Source: Glycomyces lechevalierae (GTDB lineage: Bacteria > Actinomycetota > Actinomycetes > Mycobacteriales > Micromonosporaceae). From it: DNA of 64,000 nt. The notes beneath the pieces were generated by a model. That model worked only from the letters and a program-made list of their open reading frames with translations. It was not told the origin of the DNA and made no database searches. The stretch lies in the NCBI RefSeq assembly GCF_027622945.1, contig NZ_JAPZVQ010000012.1, positions 95,957 to 159,956 of the forward strand. The letters run 5' to 3'. The translations under genes were made by a program, and so were the position numbers. The stretch's first letter is position 1. Every line of letters begins with the position of its first letter. Shown here piece by piece: positions 57,135 to 64,000 of the stretch.

Positions 57135-57875
57135 TCACTCTCGAAAACGATGGGGTGGAACGGTTAAGGGGCGGACGGCGTTCGCCAGATGCGCCCACGT
57201 CAAGGCCGCCTCAGCGCGACCGACCACAATAGACCTGGAAGTTTCGATGTGGCGAGTCAGAATCGACGTCGCCTCCTCGTACCGGCCCTCGAGCGCGCCC
57301 TCGGCGATCGCGATATGCTCCTCGATCGTGTCGGCCATCCGCTCCGCGGTGAAGTAGTCGAACATCCGCGCCGGCCGGATCCGGTTGTTCACCACCTTCA
57401 GCGACTCCGCCAACTGCACGTTCCCCGACGCAGCCAGCAGCGTCAGGTGATAGCGCTCATCCGACTCGACGAACCCCGCGTCCGGCCCCGGCGGAGCCTC
57501 GCGCAACCGGTACCACCGCTCCAACTCCGGACCCAGCAGGTCCGCGTCGTGCCGGACCTCCGGATCCGAAGCCGCCCGCGCCAACCCCCGCAGCTCAAGC
57601 GTCAACCGCACCTCGTACAAGTCGTTCAACTGGTCGATCCGCGGCCGATACGGATACAACCCGTCGACCTCCCGCGACACGAGACCGTCGGCCGACAAAC
57701 GGCTCAACGCCTCCCGCACCGGCGTACGCGACACCCCGTAGTTCCCGGCCAACCGCTCCTCACCGAGCCGCTTGCCCGGCTCGTACCGCCCCGCCATCAG
57801 ATCCGCCCGCAACGCCACGTACACGCGCGCCGCGAGCGGCCCCTCCATGTCCGGCAAAGCCGTGTAGCCGCTCAT
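57135..57875 (-). CDS. GntR/FCD-family regulator of the urea operon
   Basis: This 246-residue protein has a winged-helix domain (ADLMAGRYEPGKRLGEERLA, YGVSRTPVREALSRLSADGL) and an FCD ligand domain with metal-binding histidine positions (ESDERYHLTLLAASGNVQLA and EEHIAIAEGALEGRYEEATS). FadR-type regulators sense small acids and usually repress. It lies inside the operon, overlapping urtE by four bases and ending seven bases before uca, so it is produced with what it probably controls. The effector may be allophanate or a related amide; that is inference. Confidence 0.92.
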   Translation of the reverse strand: MSGYTALPDMEGPLAARVYVALRADLMAGRYEPGKRLGEERLAGNYGVSRTPVREALSRLSADGLVSREVDGLYPYRPRIDQLNDLYEVRLTLELRGLARAASDPEVRHDADLLGPELERWYRLREAPPGPDAGFVESDERYHLTLLAASGNVQLAESLKVVNNRIRPARMFDYFTAERMADTIEEHIAIAEGALEGRYEEATSILTRHIETSRSIVVGRAEAALTWAHLANAVRPLTVPPHRFRE

Positions 57876-58562
57876 ATCGCCATCGCCTCCCGCACCCGCT
57901 CGACCGCACCGTCCCCGGTCGCCCCCGTGGACGCCACCCGCCCCGACCGCAGCACCGAGAACCGGGCCGCGGCCTGCAACGCGAACCCGAGGTGCTGCTC
58001 CACGAGCAGCACCGAGAGGCCGCCATCACGGGCGAGGTCGACGATGGTCGACTCGATCTCGGCGACCACGTTCGGCTGGATGCCCTCAGTGGGTTCGTCG
58101 AGGATGAGCAGGCGCGGTTCGGTGATGAGCGCGCGGGCGATCGCGAGCTGCTGGCGCTGGCCGCCGGAGAGGAGTCCGGCCTGCCGGTTGAGGAGGCCCC
58201 GGAGGGCGGGGAAGCGGTCGAGCTGGGTGTCGATGAGGGTCTTGCCGTGTCTGCGGCCGTCGGCGACGAGGCGGAGGTTCTCGCCTGCCGTCAAGTGCGC
58301 GAAACATTGCTGGCCTTGGGGGACGTAGGCCATGCCGGCTTTGACGCGTCTGTTGGCGGGGCGGCGGTTGATGGTCTCGTAGGTGCCGTCGGGGCGGGCG
58401 AGTTCGATGGTGCCGGACATGACGGGGATGAGGCCGACGACGGCGCGCAGAAGGGTGGTCTTGCCGGCGCCGTTGTGGCCCATGACGGCGACGACTTCGT
58501 CGGCGCCGATGTCGAGGGAGACGTCGTGGACGACGGGGGTGCGGCCGTAGCCGCAGGTGAGG

Positions 58563-58579
<17 letters not shown>
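57872..58579 (-). CDS. urtE: Urea ABC transporter ATP-binding protein
   Basis: This 235-residue ATPase has Walker A GHNGAGKTTLLRAVVG, YVPQGQQCFAHLTAGENLRL (Q-loop), signature LLSGGQRQQLAIARALI, Walker B LLILDEPTEGIQPNVV and H-loop VLLVEQHLGFAL, the last being the LivF/UrtE form. The EGIQPNVV sequence after Walker B is typical of UrtE. It overlaps urtD by 17 bp. Confidence 0.94.
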
Positions 58580-59347
<768 letters not shown>

Positions 59348-59351
<4 letters not shown>

Positions 59352-60424
59352 GCTGTGGCCTCCGCGGTGGCCGGTTCCTTGCGGAACCGCTTGGTGGCGG
59401 CGGCGATCGAGGCGATGCCGCCGGGGAGCAGGGCGATGACGACGATGAACAGCAGCCCTTGGGCGTAGGTCCACGCGGAGGGGAACTGCTCGGAGAGGGC
59501 GGTCTGGGCGGCGGCGACGGCGAGGGCGCCGACGACGGGTCCGACGAGACTGGCGCGGCCGCCGATGGCGACGCCGAGGATGAACATGATGGAGGGGACG
59601 ATGCCGATGCTGGCCGGGGAGATGATGCCGACGACGGGCACGAAGATCGCTCCGGCGACCGAGGCGAACAGCGCGGCGGTCGCGTAGGCGACGACTTTGA
59701 TGTTGGCGGCGTCGTAGCCGAGGAACCGGACGCGCTCTTCGGCGTCGCGGACGGCGACGAGGAGCTCCCCGTAGCGGGAGCGGCGCAGCTGGAGGGCGAC
59801 CGCGACGACGACGAGGAGGACCCCGGCGGCGATGAAGTACAGCATCTGCTGGTTGACCGGGTCGTCGAGGTTGTACCCGAAGAAGTACCGGAACCGGGAG
59901 AGGCCGTTGAACCCGCCCATGGACTGTTGTCCGATGAGGAGGATCGCGAAGGCGCCGGCGAGGGCCTGGGAGAGGATCGCGAAGTAGGCGCCTTTGACGC
60001 GGCGTTTGAACACGGCGAACCCGAGCAGCACCGCGAACGCGGTCGGGACGATGAGGATCGCCGCGATGGTGAACGCCGGGGAGCTGAACGGCGCCCAGTA
60101 GGCGGGGAGTTCGCGGATCCCGGCGAGTTCCATGAAGTCCGGCACCGACCCGGGGCCATTGCGGAATTCGGCGTCGGCCATCTTCATGTGCATGGCCATG
60201 AGGTAGGCGCCCATGCCGAAGAACACGCCTTGGCCGAGGGTGAGCATCCCGCCTCGCCCCCAGGCGAGGCCGATGCCGACGGCGACGATCGCGTAGCACA
60301 GGAACTGCGCGAACAGGCCGAGCCGGAACCCCGACAGGAGGAGCGGGGCCGCGCCGAAGAGGACGAGGGCGGCGGCGGCGAACCCGGTCCAGATGCCGGC
60401 GCGCGTCGCGAGGAAACGGGTCAT
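59348..60424 (-). CDS. urtC: Urea ABC transporter permease
   Basis: This 358-residue membrane protein has about ten spans. It has the LivM-type core LCYAIVAVGIGLAWGRGGML, the transported-solute region SLSRFRYFFGYNLDDPVNQQ-like loop, and RDAEERVRFLGYDAANIKVV, which resembles the UrtC consensus. It forms the pore with UrtB. Four-base overlaps join it to urtB and urtD. Confidence 0.92.
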
Positions 60425-61305
60425 GCGAGGCTCCTCGTCCGCAGCGTGAACAGGCCCTGGGGGCGCAGTTGGAGGAAGACGACGATGACGATGAACACGC
60501 CGACTTTCGCCAGCGACGCGGTCGAGTACGTCTCGAACACCGCCTGGAACGTGCCGAGCGCGACCGCGGCGACCACCGCGCCCTTGATCCGGCCCATGCC
60601 CCCGGCGACGACGACGAGGAACGCGTCGACCAGATAGGACTGGCCGGTGGTGGGGCTCGTCGACCCGATGAGGGTCAGTGCGACCCCGGCGACCCCGGCC
60701 AGGCCCGAGCCGATGAAGAACGTGCCCGCGTCGACCGCCCGGGAGGAGATCCCGGCCGTCTCGGCGAGGTCGCGGTTCCCGACGACGGCGCGGATGCGCC
60801 GCCCGGCCGGCGTGAACCGCAGGACCAGGGTCACCGCGGTGACGGCGACGACCGCCAGCGCGAGGATGAACAGCCGCGTCTTCGGGACGGTGGTGCCGAG
60901 CAGGTCGACGCCGCCGCGCAGGGCCTCGGGGACGGTGACGTTCACCGCCGGGGCCCCGAACACGTCCCGCGCGACCTGCTGCAGGACCAGGCCGACGCCG
61001 AAGGTGACCAGGAGCGTGTCGAGCGGCCGGTGGTAGAGGTGGCGGATGAGCACGGCCTCGAGGATCAGGCCCATCGCCCCGCCGACGAGGAACCCGACGG
61101 GGAGGGCGATCAGGAGGGACGCCCCGGCGTCCCCGACGAGCTGCTGCGTCACGTACGCGGTGTAGCAGCCGGCCATGATGAACTCGCCGTGCGCCATGTT
61201 GATCACGCCCATCTGGCCGAACGTGAGCGAGAGGCCCAGCGCCGCCAGCAGCAGGATCGAACCGGTGCTCAGCCCGGTGAACACTTGCCCTACGAGGAGG
61301 TCCAC
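60421..61305 (-). CDS. urtB: Urea ABC transporter permease
   Basis: This 294-residue membrane protein has about eight spans: LLLAALGLSLTFGQMGVINM, AHGEFIMAGCYTAYVTQQLV, PLDTLLVTFGVGLVLQQVAR and RAVVGNRDLAETAGISSRAV are LivH/UrtB features. It lacks the long N-terminal extension seen in some UrtB proteins. It is separated from urtA by 28 bp. Confidence 0.92.
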   Translation of the reverse strand: MDLLVGQVFTGLSTGSILLLAALGLSLTFGQMGVINMAHGEFIMAGCYTAYVTQQLVGDAGASLLIALPVGFLVGGAMGLILEAVLIRHLYHRPLDTLLVTFGVGLVLQQVARDVFGAPAVNVTVPEALRGGVDLLGTTVPKTRLFILALAVVAVTAVTLVLRFTPAGRRIRAVVGNRDLAETAGISSRAVDAGTFFIGSGLAGVAGVALTLIGSTSPTTGQSYLVDAFLVVVAGGMGRIKGAVVAAVALGTFQAVFETYSTASLAKVGVFIVIVVFLQLRPQGLFTLRTRSLA

Positions 61306-61333
61306 GGTGTCTCCTTCCTGATCGCCCGCATGA

Positions 61334-62605
61334 TTAGTTGCTCACCTGGAGGTCGGCGGCCCAGTCGTAGCCGTCGAGGAACGGGTCGGGGTCGATCGGG
61401 CCCTCGGACTCCCACACGGTGTACAGCAGGCCGTCGGCATGGATCTCGCCGATACGCGCGGTCTTGGTGACGTGGTGGTTCTCGCCGTCGATGACGACCG
61501 TGCCTTCAGGACTGTCGAAGGAGACGCCGTCGGCGGCGGCCTGGACGTCGGCGACCGCGAACGAACCGGCCTTCTCCACCGTTGCGGCCCACAGGTACAC
61601 GGAGTTGTAGGCGGCTTCCATGGGGTCGGAGGTGACGCGGTCGGCCCCGTACTCGGCCTTGAACGCCTCGACGAACGTGGTGTTCGCCGGCGAGTCGACG
61701 GTCTGGTAGTAGTTCCAGGCCGCCAGCTGCCCCTCGATGTTCTCCACGCCGATGCCGCCGACCTCCTCTTCGGCGATCGAGACGCTCATGACCGGCATCT
61801 CCTCGGCGGTGAGGCCGACGTTGGCGTACTCGCGGAAGAACGCGACGTTCGAGTCGCCGTTGAGGGTGTTGAACACCGCGTCGGCCCCGGCGGACTTGAC
61901 CTGGTTGACGATGGTGGAGAACTCGGTGGACCCGAGGGTCACGTAGTCCTCGCCGAGGATCTCGATGCCGTGGGCTTCGGCGTAGGCGTTGATGATCGCG
62001 TTCGCGGTGCGGGGGAACACGTAGTCGGAGCCGACCAGGTACAGCGACTTGACGCCGGTCTCGGCGAGGTAGTCGAGCGCGGGGATGATCTGCTGGTTGG
62101 TGGTGGCGCCGGTGTAGAAGATGTTCTCGCTCGCCTCCAGGCCCTCGTACTGGACCGGGTAGTACAGCAGCGAGTCGTTGTCCTCGAAGACCGGGAGCAT
62201 CGCCTTGCGGGAGGCCGAGGTCCAGCCGCCGAACACCGAGGCGACGCAGTCCTCGCGGATGAGCTTCTCGGCCTTCTCGGCGAACACGGTCGGCTCGGAC
62301 GCGCCGTCCTCGGCGACGATCTCGATCTTCTTGTCGAGGACGCCGCCGGCGGCGTTGATCTCGTCGACGGCGAGGTAGATGGCGTCGCGGACGGTGGTCT
62401 CGGAGATGGCCATGGTTCCGGAGAGGGAGTTGAGCGCGCCGACCTTGATCGTGTCGCCGGAAGTGTCGACACAGGACTCGGCGGCGGCGGTCTCCTCGCC
62501 GGCGCGGGAACCGCACGCGGAGGTCGCGACGAGCGCGGCGACGGCCGCGGCGGCGGCGAAGGTTCGGGTGAGATCTCGGGCAGTGAACGTGAAACGCTGT
62601 GGCAT
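61334..62605 (-). CDS. urtA: Urea ABC transporter substrate-binding lipoprotein
   Basis: This 423-residue protein starts [16 protein letters not shown]. The signal peptide ends in the lipobox VATSAC. The mature protein is a type I periplasmic-binding-fold protein with [60 protein letters not shown] and [16 protein letters not shown], all typical of UrtA rather than amino-acid LivJ. It captures urea outside the membrane. It is the first gene of the nine-gene operon. A longer frame (to 62662) adds residues without ribosome site. Confidence 0.95.
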   Translation of the reverse strand: MPQRFTFTARDLTRTFAAAAAVAALVATSACGSRAGEETAAAESCVDTSGDTIKVGALNSLSGTMAISETTVRDAIYLAVDEINAAGGVLDKKIEIVAEDGASEPTVFAEKAEKLIREDCVASVFGGWTSASRKAMLPVFEDNDSLLYYPVQYEGLEASENIFYTGATTNQQIIPALDYLAETGVKSLYLVGSDYVFPRTANAIINAYAEAHGIEILGEDYVTLGSTEFSTIVNQVKSAGADAVFNTLNGDSNVAFFREYANVGLTAEEMPVMSVSIAEEEVGGIGVENIEGQLAAWNYYQTVDSPANTTFVEAFKAEYGADRVTSDPMEAAYNSVYLWAATVEKAGSFAVADVQAAADGVSFDSPEGTVVIDGENHHVTKTARIGEIHADGLLYTVWESEGPIDPDPFLDGYDWAADLQVSN

Positions 62606-63026
62606 GCGGTGTTCGACCTTTCGCGCGGTGAGTCCCGGCTCGATGGGGACCGGGGCCTGCAAGGGGTACCGTCGCAGGCAGCGGCGGTGTACAGGTGCGT
62701 ATACAGCGTCGTATCCGCTATGGGTACAAGCTATGGGCGCGATGTTTCACCGCCGTTCACGTCAAGCACGCGTGGATGAACTCCCGTTGCGGGCGCGTAA
62801 AAAAGCCCGCACCGCCTCGCGGCGGCACGGGTGAGAAAACATCGACGAACATCAATCCAACGGGCGGGTCCGCAACCGAACCCGAACGCGCCCTGGCAGA
62901 CCGGCCCTGCACGAAGCCGCCGAAACGATCCTCGAAGCCCGCCTGTCCCAGGTCTTCCCGAGCGAGTGCCGCCACCACCGCCCTTAACGGATTGACCCTC
63001 CATCCGGAACCGGCCAGGATCCAGGA
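62606..63026. other. Divergent promoter region of urtA and phosphotransferase
   Basis: These 421 bp hold the urea operon promoter. On the minus strand a TTGACGTGAACGGCGGTGAA segment (62763-62744) partly resembles actinobacterial GlnR half-sites (GTNAC, GAAAC), and GTATAC palindrome-like repeats near 62693-62705 could serve the GntR protein. No ykkC guanidine-I riboswitch motif was recognised. A minus-strand frame crossing the region is not coding. A hairpin with a T tract (62799-62832) sits in the middle. Confidence 0.45.
62799..62832 (-). terminator. Intrinsic terminator with T tract, minus strand
   Basis: On the minus strand a 12-bp GC stem (62832-62821 with 62816-62805, two wobble pairs) and a four-base loop are followed by six T residues (62804-62799). 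This is one of the few hairpins here with a U tract. It points toward urtA but no minus-strand gene precedes it, so it may end a small leader or antisense transcript. Confidence 0.7.
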
Positions 63027-63971
63027 ATGCCGACGCACACCGTCCAGCCCTCCCCCACCCTCCGCAGCCGCGCCGAGCACAGCGGCGACGCCTGCCGCCG
63101 ATGGCTCGCCGAACTCCCGGACCTCGTCGCCGAGTTCGAGACGCGCTGGTCGATCACCGTCGGCGAACCGCTGCCCGACGCGAATGAGGGCTATGTGGCC
63201 CGTGCGGTGCGCGAGGACGGGACCCCCGCCGTCCTGAAGCTGAATCTTCCGCTCGATCACCGGCGCAACCAGATCGACGTGCTCGAACGGGCGCGAGGCC
63301 ACGGCTACGCCCGGGTCCACGCCGCCGACCGCGAGCGGCAGGCGATCCTGCTCGAAGCTTTGGGGCCGTCACTCGCCAGCCTCAAGCCCGCACCCGCGCG
63401 GCTGTTCGGCGTCCTCGGTGCCGTTCTCGCCCAGGCCTGGTCGATCCCGGTCGACGAGGCGACACTGTGGTTCGGCGAGCGCAAGGCGGGCGACCTGGCC
63501 GCGATGATCGAGCACCATTGGGGTGCGTACGGCAAGCCCTGCTCCGCCAAGGTGGTCGACCTGGCGCTTCGCTACGCGGACCGCCGCTCCGCCGCACACG
63601 ATCCCGACCGGTGCGTCAACGCCCACGGCGACCCGCACGCGGGCAACGCACTCCAGGTGCAGGAGCCCAGGCCTGGCGCCGAGGCCGGGTTCGTGTTCAT
63701 CGACCCTGACGGCGGGGCCATCGAGCCGGCCTACGACCTCGGCGTGATCCTCCGGGACTGGGACGACGAGATCGCCGCCTCGCGCGACCCGCTCGCCTTC
63801 ACCCGGCGGCTGTGCACGCTACTCGCCGATGCGACCGGCGTGGACTGGCAGGCGATCTGGGAGTGGGGCTTCATCGAGCGCGTCGCGACGGGCCTGTGGG
63901 TCCTCGAGTTCGGCCAGGAGTGGGGCCGCGACAAGCTCGCCGTCGCCGAACGCCTCATCGGCGGCCGCTGA
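63027..63971 (+). CDS. APH(6)/hydroxyurea phosphotransferase-like protein
   Basis: This 314-residue protein has a kinase-like fold: AVLKLNLPLDHRRNQIDVLE with the ATP lysine region, the catalytic loop CVNAHGDPHAGNALQV (H-G-D-x-H-x-x-N), and the metal-binding FIDPDGGAIEPAYDLG. The N-terminal RWSITVGEPLPDANEGYVAR resembles the APH_6_hur family, which includes streptomycin 6-phosphotransferases. It could inactivate an aminoglycoside or phosphorylate a metabolite. It is divergent from the urea operon. Confidence 0.9.
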   Translation: MPTHTVQPSPTLRSRAEHSGDACRRWLAELPDLVAEFETRWSITVGEPLPDANEGYVARAVREDGTPAVLKLNLPLDHRRNQIDVLERARGHGYARVHAADRERQAILLEALGPSLASLKPAPARLFGVLGAVLAQAWSIPVDEATLWFGERKAGDLAAMIEHHWGAYGKPCSAKVVDLALRYADRRSAAHDPDRCVNAHGDPHAGNALQVQEPRPGAEAGFVFIDPDGGAIEPAYDLGVILRDWDDEIAASRDPLAFTRRLCTLLADATGVDWQAIWEWGFIERVATGLWVLEFGQEWGRDKLAVAERLIGGR

Positions 63972-64000
63972 CGGCTCGGCGCGGGTGGACGCGGGCGAGT

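Noticed and set aside
53537..57232. A 1231-residue open frame on the plus strand across the urea carboxylase gene
   Set aside because: It is purely antisense to a gene with clear domains. Long open antisense frames are expected at this GC content, and the translation is Gly/Val/Arg filler without motifs.
62606..63026. Guanidine-I (ykkC) riboswitch upstream of the urea carboxylase operon
   Set aside because: I looked for the conserved CUAGGG/ACUGGUCC elements on the minus strand and did not see them. The urt leader shows only a terminator and promoter-like features.
62757..63320. Minus-strand frame of 187 codons upstream of urtA
   Set aside because: It crosses the terminator and is antisense to the phosphotransferase start. 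It has no ribosome site or motifs.

Overview
The window is very GC-rich, gene-dense DNA with many GTG and TTG starts, some apparently leaderless. It carries families typical of Actinobacteria: a LuxR-type large ATPase regulator, mycothiol-type DinB/maleylpyruvate isomerase folds, a DUF1992 protein, an MgtA-like mannosyltransferase and IniA/IniC-type dynamins. I read it as the chromosome of a filamentous or coryneform-relative actinobacterium. The genus cannot be fixed from sequence alone. No tRNA, rRNA or CRISPR array was seen.

Layout. (1) 1-3.9 kb, minus strand: part of an NRPS-independent siderophore cluster. Two IucA/IucC synthetases overlap by a stop/start, and the downstream one is fused in frame to a PLP-dependent decarboxylase that runs off the left edge. 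(2) 3.95-10.2 kb, minus strand: a J-domain membrane protein, a very acidic protein, two dynamin-like GTPases and a GrpE-like protein, facing a divergent LuxR-family ATPase regulator (10.4-12.8 kb). The arrangement recalls the mycobacterial iniBAC/iniR locus but has co-chaperone-like proteins and no Hsp70 in view. (3) 12.8-19.7 kb: membrane and envelope genes, namely an HTH protein, a glycosyltransferase, a CPA2 antiporter, a hemolysin-III family protein, DUF1992 and a DoxX protein behind a double palindrome. (4) 19,772-29,276: a 9.5-kb composite Tn3-family transposon with about 38-bp terminal inverted repeats, flanked by the 5-bp duplication TACGT. It holds a frameshifted transposase, an intact resolvase with a res-like site, a decapitated second resolvase, at least two further internal transposon ends, and cargo (methyltransferase, membrane-anchored acidic protein, PIN-like protein, HNH nuclease chimera, two unknowns).

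(5) 29.3-46.1 kb: a mosaic of small housekeeping and accessory genes. These include a methyltransferase, ABM and DinB proteins, a coiled-coil zinc-ribbon protein behind an AT-rich palindrome, a GntR-controlled ABC exporter, a rhomboid protease, an FKBP lipoprotein, a BNR-repeat/MoaD pair, a secreted DUF1524 nuclease, kinase-like resistance proteins, and a MerR/aldo-keto reductase pair with a textbook 19-bp-spacer promoter. (6) 46.1-51.8 kb: YjbQ, DUF1697, a lone tyrosine recombinase, a coupled alkylation-repair operon (Ada-AlkA and O6-methylguanine methyltransferase) and small proteins. (7) 51.8-62.6 kb, minus strand: a nine-gene urea operon in transcription order urtA-urtB-urtC-urtD-urtE-gntR-urea carboxylase-allophanate hydrolase, plus an L7/L12-like small gene beyond its end. 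It imports urea and splits it by the ATP-dependent amidolyase route rather than by urease. (8) 63.0-64.0 kb: an aminoglycoside/hydroxyurea-type phosphotransferase.

Two things stand out. One is the Tn3-family composite, whose left side is a stack of same-orientation ends and repeated resolvase-linked small genes into which cargo has been spliced. The other is a set of multi-kilobase blocks of strong strand asymmetry (C-rich or G-rich top strand regardless of gene direction) whose edges fall inside genes.
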